NCBI RefSeq assembly: GCF_000226875.1
Contig: NZ_JH164926.1
Span: 1,527,405-1,591,404 of the forward strand
DNA: 64,000 nt
Direction of reading: 5' to 3'
DNA from: Neisseria shayeganii 871
GTDB taxonomy: Bacteria > Pseudomonadota > Gammaproteobacteria > Burkholderiales > Neisseriaceae
The notes beneath the pieces are model-generated. The model did no database searches, had not been told where the DNA came from, and was given only the letters and a program-made list of their open reading frames with translations. The position numbers and the translations under genes are program-made. Positions 23,901 through 29,928 of this stretch are shown piece by piece (position 1 is the first letter of the stretch; each line of letters opens with the position of its first letter).

Positions 23901-24560
23901 TTGCGCGTCGTCGTCGGTCGGGAACTCGTGCGCGGGCAGCAGGCGGATTTCGGAAACGGGCGCGATGGTGCGCTGGGTGTCGGGGTCGAAAGTTTTGATG
24001 CTGTCGATTTCATCGCCGAACATATCGAGGCGGTAGGGCAACTCCGCCCCCATCGGAAAAATATCCAAAATACCGCCGCGCACGGCAAATTCGCCGGCGG
24101 CAATCACGTTGGAAACATGGCTGTAACCCGCTTCAATCAAGTTTTCACGCAACGCGTCGATATCGAGCGTTTGCCCCGTTTTCAACCAAAACGTGCGCCC
24201 GAGCAGAAACGACACCGGTGCGAGCTTCTGCATGGCGGTGGCCACCGGCACCACCAACACGTCGGCCTGCCCGTTTTTCAGCTGCCACAAGGCAGAAAGC
24301 CGCTCCGAAACCAAATCCTGATGCGGCGAAAAACGTTCGTAGGGCAGCGTTTCCCAATCGGGCAGAAACACCGCATTATCCTGCGGGCGGAAAAACTGCC
24401 ACGCGGTTTGCAGCCGCAAAGCCTGCTCCACGTCTTGCGTGAGAATGATTTTTACAGGTTGTTCAGGCAGGCATTCGGTAAGCATCAAAGGCAGGCTGCC
24501 GCGCGAAAGGCCGAGCCAGCGGGATTTTTGGGCGGGGGCGGGGATGGGAAACGGGCTCAT
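20931..24560 (-). CDS. mfd: Transcription-repair coupling factor Mfd
   Basis: Mfd removes stalled RNA polymerase at DNA damage and recruits UvrA. The 1209-residue protein has the UvrB-like N-terminal region, the RNA polymerase-interacting segment around GDPVVHEEHGIGRYMGL, Walker A GDVGFGKTEVAL, the DEEH box IIDEEHRFGVRQ, TATPIPRTL and a C-terminal regulatory domain. It is some 60 residues longer than typical Mfd because of an insert of about 70 residues just before LAVITESDLYQYVARSRT, which consists of palindromic repeats translated in frame. The gene carries five Neisseria-type DUS cores and only one Eikenella DUS, which lies inside the insert, suggesting a Neisseria donor. An IS1016-like element sits 31 bases upstream of the start. 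Confidence 0.96.
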   Translation of the reverse strand: MSPFPIPAPAQKSRWLGLSRGSLPLMLTECLPEQPVKIILTQDVEQALRLQTAWQFFRPQDNAVFLPDWETLPYERFSPHQDLVSERLSALWQLKNGQADVLVVPVATAMQKLAPVSFLLGRTFWLKTGQTLDIDALRENLIEAGYSHVSNVIAAGEFAVRGGILDIFPMGAELPYRLDMFGDEIDSIKTFDPDTQRTIAPVSEIRLLPAHEFPTDDDAQKIFRSRFREEIESDYNAATVYKAVSNGHFGAGVEYYLPLFFENELATLFDYIGEEALVVCIGDVHAEASRFWSDVKSRFAMAKGDETYPPLHPQHLYLSEDQFAGRLKPYPQILPDFHGKPHQLPDVAVNRQSETPLAALHGFQTAFEGRILLCAESAGRRETMLGFFAQHGLKPKSVDGWQAFLNSDAPLCIAVTQLAYGFQLPSENAGGISESAEPVGWITESDKTQSAQMSDTSIRPTEAHLSYGLSGSLSENVGQRHEPDEVGRILESDKIQSAQMSRPTTGLAVITESDLYQYVARSRTARRKKHAQVSDGLLRDLAEINIGDPVVHEEHGIGRYMGLVSMDLGEGSTEMMLLEYANEAQLYVPVSQLHLISRYSGHAYENVQLHRLGTAAWSKAKRKAAEKARDTAAELLNLYAQRAAQEGFKFQFNELDYQAFSDGFGYEETEDQAAAIAAVLKDLTQGKSMDRLVCGDVGFGKTEVALRAAFVAVMGGKQVAVLAPTTLLVEQHAQNFSDRFADFPVKVAQLSRFNSSKETKATLAGMADGTVDIVIGTHKLVQDDIQFKNLGLVIIDEEHRFGVRQKEQLKRLRANVDILTLTATPIPRTLSMALEGLRDFSLITTAPSRRLAVKTFVKPFSEASVREAVLRELKRGGQVFFLHNEVETIENMRERLQELLPEARIGVAHGQLRERELEQVMRDFLQQRFNLLLCSTIIETGIDIPNANTIIINRADKFGLAQLHQLRGRVGRSHHQAYAYLLTPEYITKDAEKRLDAISAADELGAGFTLAMQDLEIRGAGEILGEGQSGEMMQVGFTLYTEMLKQAVRDLKKGRQPDLDAPLGVTTEIKLHSPALLPESYCPDIHERLVLYKRLATCETEGQINSVHEELVDRFGLPEQPVKTLIESHRIRLIAKEMGIDALDATAEAVTLTFGKHHNIDPAQIILLMQSNKNYRMAGADKLRVSAVMEDVETRIQTVKAVLKKLGEK
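23061..23247. repeat. Palindromic repeats inserted in frame in mfd
   Basis: Three palindromes, GTCGGATTCGAGAATCCGAC (23083), GTCGGATACTTGTATCCGAC (23183) and the imperfect GTCGGATTCGGTAATCCAAC (23223), lie within the mfd reading frame. A unit containing ACATTTGYGCCGATTGT and TTTTGTCGGATTC followed by CCTAC occurs twice, giving two similar peptides, VGWITESDKTQSAQMSD and VGRILESDKIQSAQMS. An Eikenella DUS (23143-23154) lies between them. Related palindromes lie between genes at 18341-18548. Confidence 0.85.
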
Positions 24561-24591
24561 ACTTAATAAATATGGAAAATCAAAATTTTTT

Positions 24592-25319
24592 GGGGCTGAA
24601 GTAGATTAGCCCTAAACCTCACACCAAAGCCGCAGAATTTTTAGCTGCTGCTTTGGCGTTCCAAAATTAAAACGAAATTCACATTCTTTAAATTCGCATT
24701 CTTTCAAGAATAGAAGAAAGGACTTTAGGTCAATGCCATTATATTTGCGCAAGACACGCTTGGCCTGATTCCAGAAATTCTCAATGCCGTTGATGTGGTT
24801 TTGCCTCTCGGCAAAATGCGTGCTGTGATTGATGCGAAAATGCGCAAACTCGCTCACGTCCAAAACATCATAACTGCGGTAACAATCCGTATAAACAATA
24901 CTGTCAGGCTCCACTTGTTCTCGGATGATCGGCATTAACGTGGCAGTTTTTGTATTGGGTACGGCAACAGTGTAAACCCTGCCGCTGCGCTTCAAAAGCC
25001 CGAATACCGCGATTTTCCCTGCCGCTCCACGTCCGCGCTTGCCTTTTTGACGACTGCCGAAGTAACTTTCGTCGGCTTCTATTTCGCCTTCAAGCATTTC
25101 CAGATGGGAGCTGTTTTGATAGATCAATAGACGCAAGCGGTGAAAGTAGTAGGCTGCAGTGTTTTTGTTGACGCCAACCAGTTGTGCTGCCGTACGCGCC
25201 GTCACGCCTGCAACGAACAGCTCAATGAGCTTGCTTTGTTTGTAACGACTCAAACGACTTCTTCTCATGGGAACATTCTAAGCCAAGATTGATGTTCCCT
25301 AGTTATCTAGGACAGCCCC
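24592..25319. mobile_element. IS1016-like insertion sequence (IS1595 family)
   Basis: The 728-bp element has imperfect terminal inverted repeats, GGGGCTGAAGTAGATTAGCC at the left and GGGGCTGTCCTAGATAACTA (complement) at the right, and encodes one full-length transposase. The flanking eight bases (AATTTTTT and ATAATTTA) do not form an identical target duplication. It sits between the mfd start and an unrelated kinase-like gene, so it may influence mfd transcription. IS1016 is known in Neisseria and Haemophilus. Confidence 0.9.
24612..25268 (-). CDS. IS1016-like transposase (IS1595 family, DDE type)
   Basis: The 218-residue protein starts MRRSRLSRYKQSKLIELFV and has the N-terminal helix-turn-helix-like region, then GEIEADESYFGSRQKGKRG with the first catalytic Asp, SIVYTDCYRSYDVLD with the second, and HINGIENFWNQAKRVLRKYN, the ISXO2-type C-terminal motif with the final acidic residue. 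Near the end ECEFKECEF looks like a short in-frame duplication relative to related proteins. The reading frame is intact, so the element may be active. The transposase ends 20 bases inside the left terminal repeat. Confidence 0.93.
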   Translation of the reverse strand: MRRSRLSRYKQSKLIELFVAGVTARTAAQLVGVNKNTAAYYFHRLRLLIYQNSSHLEMLEGEIEADESYFGSRQKGKRGRGAAGKIAVFGLLKRSGRVYTVAVPNTKTATLMPIIREQVEPDSIVYTDCYRSYDVLDVSEFAHFRINHSTHFAERQNHINGIENFWNQAKRVLRKYNGIDLKSFLLFLKECEFKECEFRFNFGTPKQQLKILRLWCEV

Positions 25320-25440
25320 ATAATTTAAGGATATACAGATTTAAAGCCACCACCACCATACACAGCTCGGACTAAAAAGCCAAAAAATCATTCAGTGAAA
25401 GAGAATGTTGATTTACAAATCCAATTTACGCTTGACTTAA

Positions 25441-26235
25441 TCAACTCCTGCCCGCGGCCGCCCGGCCCAACTCGGCCAAGGCCGCCAAGCGCAAGGTGTC
25501 GCGTCCCCAGCGCGGATGGCGCAGGCCGCGCATCCAGCCGATCGGCCGCAAGCCCTGCGCTATATGCCGCCGCACCTCGTCCGGCATCGCCGCCCAATAC
25601 TGCCGCCACACCGGCACCGCCTGCGCCAGCAGGCCGTGTTCGTGCAACACCAAGGCGGTGGAATGCAGATAACACAGCCAGTCGCGCGCCTGGCATTGCG
25701 CTCTCGGCAACACCGCGGCCGGGTTGTCTTCAAAATCGATAAACGCAATCGAGCCGTCTGCGGCCACCACTATATTGCGGGCAAACGCCTGGCTGAGAAA
25801 CTGCCCTTTGGCGTGCACCCCGCCAATCGCCGCCAGCCCGCGCTGCCAGCCGGCCAAGCTGCCCGCCTGCGCTTCCTGCTCAATGTGGTGCAGCAAGGTA
25901 TTGCCGCCGGCATCGCTCATCAGCAAAGCATCTTCCTGCACCGCCAACAGTTTGGGCGCGGCAATGCCCGCCGCCGCCAATTCGCGCAAGCGGGCCGCCT
26001 CGGTGGCGATGCCGGCCTTGCCGCCCACATTCGGCACCGGCGTGAGCACGCTCAGGCGCAGCCATTTGGCCGCCGTGCCGAGCAAAGCATAACGCCATGC
26101 CGCATTGCGTTTGCCCGCCTTGCGCAGCCACACCCGCCTGCCGTCTGCCAACACATAGCCGGCAATGGTTTGCTCCTGACCGGCGGCCAACTCGGCCAAA
26201 CGCTTGCTGTCATCCATGATTCGCGGTTTTTCCAT
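25441..26235 (-). CDS. Protein kinase-fold protein (LPS kinase/BUD32-like)
   Basis: The 264-residue protein has remnants of the kinase fold: a Lys-containing strand (RRVWLRKAGKRN, about 34-45), the catalytic-loop-like GGVHAKGQFLSQAFARNIVV (about 138-157) and IDFEDNP (about 166-172) in place of DFG. This arrangement resembles small bacterial kinases of the WaaP/BUD32 group, which phosphorylate lipopolysaccharide sugars or are uncharacterised. The substrate cannot be deduced. No convincing ribosome site precedes the ATG; an alternative ATG lies six codons downstream. The gene is divergent from bcp and ends just right of the IS1016-like element. Confidence 0.7.
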   Translation of the reverse strand: MEKPRIMDDSKRLAELAAGQEQTIAGYVLADGRRVWLRKAGKRNAAWRYALLGTAAKWLRLSVLTPVPNVGGKAGIATEAARLRELAAAGIAAPKLLAVQEDALLMSDAGGNTLLHHIEQEAQAGSLAGWQRGLAAIGGVHAKGQFLSQAFARNIVVAADGSIAFIDFEDNPAAVLPRAQCQARDWLCYLHSTALVLHEHGLLAQAVPVWRQYWAAMPDEVRRHIAQGLRPIGWMRGLRHPRWGRDTLRLAALAELGRAAAGRS

Positions 26236-26446
26236 TTAAACGGGCGGCATTATATCGCCATCCGGCGCCGGCACGCTCAGGGCGTATTCCATATGGCCGG
26301 CGAGACCGTATTGATCGGCCACGACCAAGTTTTCAGATGCCATACCCGCAGCCGCTTTCAGGTAGCCTGCCGCCCGCTGGGAGCCTGTGCCGATTGCGGC
26401 TATAATCGGCCGCCTGATTGCCCATTCTTTTGATAAGGAAACGCCC

Positions 26447-26887
26447 GTGTCTGATGTCTGCCTGTTTACCCTGCCCGACCAAGACGGCCAACTGTTTGCC
26501 GCCGCCGACCACCTGCCCTTGGTGCTGTATTTTTATCCGAAAGACAACACCCCCGGCTGCACCACCGAAGCCCAGGAATTCAGCGCCCTGCTGCCCGAAT
26601 TTCAGGCTTTGGGTTTTCAGGTAGCCGGCATCTCGCGCGACAGCGTGAAAAGCCACCAAAACTTCGTTTGCAAATACGGCCTGCAATTGCCCTTATTGTC
26701 GGACGCCGACGAAACCGTGTGCCGCCAGTTCGATGTCATGAAAGAAAAAAATATGTACGGCAAAAAGGTATGGGGCATCGAGCGCAGCACCTTCGTGCTG
26801 GGGCAGGACGGCCAAATCCTGCACCAATGGCGCAAAGTGAAAGCCGCCGGCCACGCCCAAGCGGTTTTGGATGCGCTGAAAGGCTGA
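26447..26887 (+). CDS. bcp: Thioredoxin-dependent peroxiredoxin, Bcp/PrxQ type
   Basis: Bcp reduces hydrogen and organic peroxides using thioredoxin. The 146-residue protein has the peroxidatic Cys38 in PKDNTPGCTTEAQEF. The Cys five residues downstream, typical of many PrxQ proteins, is absent; Cys75 or Cys92 could resolve the disulfide. The start is taken as GTG because AAGGA lies eight bases upstream; an ATG 20 codons earlier has no ribosome site and adds sequence foreign to the family. ogt follows after one base, so the two are co-transcribed as a small stress-defence operon. Confidence 0.92.
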   Translation: MSDVCLFTLPDQDGQLFAAADHLPLVLYFYPKDNTPGCTTEAQEFSALLPEFQALGFQVAGISRDSVKSHQNFVCKYGLQLPLLSDADETVCRQFDVMKEKNMYGKKVWGIERSTFVLGQDGQILHQWRKVKAAGHAQAVLDALKG

Positions 26888-26888
26888 G

Positions 26889-27347
26889 ATGGAATACTGC
26901 TACGCCGCCCCGTTCGGCACCCTGCTGTGCCGCCACGACGGCACACATTTCACCGAAATCGTGTTAAGCACCCAAGCGCAAAACTTCCTGCCGCCGCTGC
27001 CCGATAATCTGGCCCGGGATTTCGACCGCTACTTTGCCGGCAGCCTGAAAACCTTCCGCCATCCCGTTTCCCCCAAAGGCACGCCCTTCCAACAGCGCGT
27101 GTGGGCGGAAATTGCCGCCATTCCGGCCGGTCAAGTGCGTAGCTACCGCGAAATCGCCCAACGCATCGGCAGCCATCCGCGCCCCGTCGGCAGCGCCTGC
27201 GGCAAAAACCCGCTCCCCCTGCTGATTCCCTGCCACCGCGTAGTGGCCGCCGACGGCAGCCTCGGCGGCTTCAGCATGGGAGCCGATCCGGAACAGGGAT
27301 TAAACATCAAACGCTGGCTGCTGGCCCACGAAGGCGTGAACATCTGA
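26889..27347 (+). CDS. ogt: Methylated-DNA--protein-cysteine methyltransferase
   Basis: This suicide repair protein transfers the methyl group from O6-methylguanine to its own cysteine. The 152-residue protein has the acceptor Cys115 in the invariant IPCHRVV motif, preceded by RPVGSACGKNPLPLL, and the DNA-binding helix around SYREIAQRIG (85-94). The ATG lies one base after the bcp stop codon, which implies coupled translation. Length and layout fit the short Ogt class without an AraC-like domain. A MITE-like element follows 23 bases downstream. Confidence 0.95.
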   Translation: MEYCYAAPFGTLLCRHDGTHFTEIVLSTQAQNFLPPLPDNLARDFDRYFAGSLKTFRHPVSPKGTPFQQRVWAEIAAIPAGQVRSYREIAQRIGSHPRPVGSACGKNPLPLLIPCHRVVAADGSLGGFSMGADPEQGLNIKRWLLAHEGVNI

Positions 27348-27370
27348 TTGCTCAAACCGCCCGTGCAGGC

Positions 27371-27515
27371 TGAGACCTTTGCAAAACCTCCAGATGTGGA
27401 TGCAGTTCAAGGCGTAGCAGCACAGCAAGCGAAGACATATCATATAGATAGGCAAGCGAGCGAGCAGCGCACAACGCAGAAATGCGCCACAGATGGGGGT
27501 TTTGCAAAGGTCTCA
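27371..27515. repeat. MITE-like element, short form, inserted in a DUS
   Basis: A 145-bp copy with TGAGACCTTTGCAAAACC and GGGTTTTGCAAAGGTCTCA ends, flanked by GGC on both sides. Removing the element and one GGC restores AGGCTACCTGAA at the ogt 3' side. Confidence 0.87.
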
Positions 27516-27581
27516 GGCTACCTGAAAAACTTGCCGCGTTCGTTTTGTCGCCAAACAGAGAGCAACCGTATATCGTAAGCG

Positions 27582-27613
27582 GTTTTAACACACGGCCGCC
27601 CGAAGGCGGCTGA
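27582..27613 (-). repeat. Solitary CRISPR-repeat-like sequence
   Basis: These 32 bases (beginning GTTTTAACACACGGCCGCCC and ending GAAGGCGGCTGA) match 27 of 32 positions of the CRISPR repeat at 9936-11626. The changes leave a six-base GCCGCC/GGCGGC stem intact. No second copy follows within the next 150 bases. It could be the remnant of a second array or a regulatory mimic. The surrounding region 27516-27759 has no gene. Confidence 0.65.
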
Positions 27614-27759
27614 AATGAAGTTTCATACCCAGATAAAACGATGGATACACTTCAACGCCCTGCCCTTGGCTTCCACTCATCATCACGTCGGCGAATAACT
27701 CACATAACGCCCGACCACAACCTTACTCCCTATTTCCCCTTCCCTACCCAGGAGTCTTT

Positions 27760-28365
27760 ATGACCGCCCGTCTGCCCATTTTGGTTTTATACTACAGCCG
27801 CCACGGCGGCACCCTCAAACTCGCCCGCCAAATCGCCCGCGGCATCGACAGCGTTGTAGGCTGCGAGGCCCTGCTGCGCACCGTACCCGCCGTCTCCGCC
27901 GACTGCGAAGCCCTCGCCCCCGACATTCCTGACAGCGGCGCCCCCTACGCCACCTTGGAAGAGCTGCAAAACTGCCACGGTCTCGCCTTGGGCAGCCCCA
28001 CCCGTTTCGGCAATATGGCCGCCCCGATGAAATACTTCCTCGACCAAACCAGCGGCTTGTGGCTTTCAGGTAGCCTGATCGGCAAGCCCGCCACCGTCTT
28101 TACCAGCACCGCTTCCCTACACGGCGGCCAGGAAAGCACCCTCCTGAGCATGATGATCCCCTTGCTGCACCACGGTATGTTGATCCAAGGCATCCCCTTC
28201 AGCGAGGCAGCCCTCAGCCACACCCAAAGCGGCGGCACCCCCTACGGCGCCAGCCACGCCGCCGGCAGCGAAGGCCAAGCCCAACTGAGCAGCGACGAAG
28301 CCAACCTGGCCTTCGCACAAGGCAAACGCCTGGCCGAATTGGTGCTTAAGCTTAAACTAGCTTGA
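27760..28365 (+). CDS. WrbA-like flavodoxin/NAD(P)H:quinone oxidoreductase
   Basis: The 201-residue protein has a flavodoxin fold: the FMN phosphate loop YYSRHGGTLKLAR (11-23), LALGSPTRFGNMAAPMKYFLDQT (about 75-97) and TVFTSTASLHGGQESTLLSMM, the typical WrbA series. Such enzymes reduce quinones by two electrons, avoiding semiquinone radicals. The AGGAG site before the ATG is well placed. A DUS (TTTCAGGTAGCCT) lies inside the coding region and encodes SGSL. The gene stands alone; regulation is not evident. Confidence 0.9.
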   Translation: MTARLPILVLYYSRHGGTLKLARQIARGIDSVVGCEALLRTVPAVSADCEALAPDIPDSGAPYATLEELQNCHGLALGSPTRFGNMAAPMKYFLDQTSGLWLSGSLIGKPATVFTSTASLHGGQESTLLSMMIPLLHHGMLIQGIPFSEAALSHTQSGGTPYGASHAAGSEGQAQLSSDEANLAFAQGKRLAELVLKLKLA

Positions 28366-28564
28366 GTGCCGAATCTGTTAACAATCGGTGTTGTCAATAG
28401 ATTCCTCAACATACCCGATGTGATGCGGCAACACGCTCAATCACTCCTCGATTAGCCATCCTGTGATTCTGTTTTTGTCACGACGCTTTCTGACTGCTCG
28501 CTAACTGTACTGCCACTCCTTGAACCATACTCACATCTAAGGGCATTCCAAAAGTTCAATAGCT
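28366..28564. other. Intergenic stretch without recognised gene
   Basis: About 200 bases between the flavoprotein gene and a decayed MITE-like copy; together with that copy the gap to rpiA is nearly 500 bases. No RNA gene, terminator hairpin or credible open frame is visible. Confidence 0.5.
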
Positions 28565-28746
28565 GGACCTTTGCAAAACCCCTAGATGTGGATGCCGTTC
28601 AAGACTTAGCAGCGCAGCCAGCGTTAGCACCAAGAATCCCTGTGGGACAGACATATCACGCGATAGGTAAGCGAGTGAACACTACCCTTGGAACATAAAC
28701 GCACAACGCAGAAATGCGCCGCAGATGGCGGGTTTGCAAAAGTCTC
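28565..28746. repeat. MITE-like element, long form, degenerate ends
   Basis: The copy starts GGACCTTTGCAAAACCCC and ends GGGTTTGCAAAAGTCTCC, so the outer bases are mutated. It carries both optional blocks (around CCAAGAATCCCTGTGGGA and CCTTGGAACATAAACG). AGCT borders both ends (AGCTGGACC and CTCCAGCT). Confidence 0.75.
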
Positions 28747-28813
28747 CAGCTGAAAATATTGTTGTCTGCCTACCGCCGCTTTGCCCGCCCTATCCAACAG
28801 CCTTTACGGTATG

Positions 28814-28825
28814 ATGCCGTCTGAA
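28814..28825 (+). repeat. Neisseria AT-DUS (ATGCCGTCTGAA) upstream of rpiA
   Basis: The exact 12-mer uptake sequence of N. meningitidis and N. gonorrhoeae lies 31 bases before the rpiA start, in a genome whose own dialect is AGGCTACCTGAA. It suggests that this upstream segment was imported from Neisseria. Confidence 0.85.
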
Positions 28826-28856
28826 CTACCCATTCTGAACACAAGGAGAGACCACC

Positions 28857-29528
28857 ATGGCCACCCAAGACGATTTGAAACGCATTGCCGCCCAGAAAGC
28901 CGTCGATTTCGTGCCGGAAAACGAATACATCGGCATCGGTACCGGCAGCACCGTCAATTGCTTCATCGAGGCACTGGCCGCCAGCGGCAAGCGCATCAAA
29001 GGCGCGGTATCTACTTCACAAGCCACCAGCGAGCTGCTGGCCAAGTTTGAGATTCCCGAAATCCGCCTCAGCGATGTGCTGGGCCTGCCCGTGTATATCG
29101 ACGGTGCCGACGAAGTGAACCACACCCTGCAAATGATCAAAGGCGGCGGCGGCGCCCTGTTGGCCGAGAAAATCGTCGCCAGTGCGTCCGAGCGGTTTAT
29201 CTGCATCGCCGATGAAAGCAAATACGTTTCCCGCCTGGGTAAATTTCCCTTGCCGGTGGAAGTGATTCCCCACGCCCGCTCGCTGGTGTCGCGCCAGCTG
29301 CTCAAACTCGGCGGCGAACCGGAGCTGCGCATCGGCTTCACCACCGCCAGCGGCCACGAAATCGTGGATGTGCACGGACTGACCATTAACGAACCGCTCA
29401 CCCTCGAAGACACCATCAACAAGATCCCCGGCGTGGTGGAAAACGGTCTCTTCGCCCGCCACCCCGCGCATGTTTTGGTGCTGGGCAAAACCGGCGGCGC
29501 GGAAGTGATCCAAATCGGCAGTTTATAA
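28857..29528 (+). CDS. rpiA: Ribose-5-phosphate isomerase A
   Basis: RpiA interconverts ribose 5-phosphate and ribulose 5-phosphate in the pentose phosphate pathway. The 223-residue protein has GIGTGSTVNCFI (phosphate loop, about 23-34), IDGADEVN with the catalytic acid region near 82-89, KGGGGALLAEKIVA near 97-110 and DESKYVSRLGKFPLPVEV. Length and start (MATQDDLKRIAAQKAVDF) fit the family. AAGGAG lies eight to ten bases before the ATG. An inverted DUS pair terminates the gene. A Neisseria-type DUS lies immediately upstream. Confidence 0.97.
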   Translation: MATQDDLKRIAAQKAVDFVPENEYIGIGTGSTVNCFIEALAASGKRIKGAVSTSQATSELLAKFEIPEIRLSDVLGLPVYIDGADEVNHTLQMIKGGGGALLAEKIVASASERFICIADESKYVSRLGKFPLPVEVIPHARSLVSRQLLKLGGEPELRIGFTTASGHEIVDVHGLTINEPLTLEDTINKIPGVVENGLFARHPAHVLVLGKTGGAEVIQIGSL

Positions 29529-29546
29529 AACTGACGCAGCCACTCA

Positions 29547-29573
29547 GGCTACCTGAAAGCCTTTCAGGTAGCC
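29547..29573. terminator. Inverted Eikenella DUS pair after rpiA
   Basis: AGGCTACCTGAAAG and CTTTCAGGTAGCCT lie almost back to back, 18 bases beyond the rpiA stop. The right arm is followed directly by the end of a partial MITE-like element. Confidence 0.85.
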
Positions 29574-29633
29574 TGAGACCTTTGCACCATCAGCAGCGTA
29601 TTTCTGTGTTACGCATTGATGCCCTAGGGATGG
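29574..29633. repeat. Partial MITE-like element abutting a DUS
   Basis: Only about 60 bases of the left side remain: TGAGACCTTTGCACCATC, then decayed matches to GCGTATTTCTGTGTTACGCA and ATGCCCTAGGG. The other end is lost. It joins directly to TTCAGGTAGCC, the DUS arm of the rpiA terminator. Confidence 0.7.
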
Positions 29634-29649
29634 TTGACACTTAGCCCAT

Positions 29650-29811
29650 GTAGCGGTTTTTTGAAGAGAAATCTACAGCTGCCAGGCTCACTCGAAGAGG
29701 GCGGTTTGACACGCTGCGCCAGTAAAAACAGCCAACGCAGCAAGATTGCACATCTTGCGAGCATTTTTGCCGAAGTAAGCGGAGATTCTTACCCAAGCAC
29801 CGCCATTAGGC
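29650..29811. repeat. Second dispersed repeat, copy 2
   Basis: This aligns with 9511-9626: GTAGCGGTTTTTTGA, then CAGCTGCCAGGC, AAGATTGCACATCTTGCGAG and ACCCAAGCACCGCCA in the same order, but with about 45 extra bases after the first third. It has no open frame, and like copy 1 it lies next to a MITE-like element. Confidence 0.55.
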
Positions 29812-29928
29812 GGATGGTCAACAGATCCTAAAGTTACTGATTAATTGCTTAGCTTTGTATGTGGTCTGTCTGAACCATTGCTGCACCAAGCGGGCATTTT
29901 TTCTCATGCCTCCGTCAACCAGTTTTCC

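Noticed and set aside
24584..25327. Eight-base target duplication of the IS1016-like element
   Set aside because: The flanking octamers AATTTTTT and ATAATTTA are not identical, so no duplication can be claimed.
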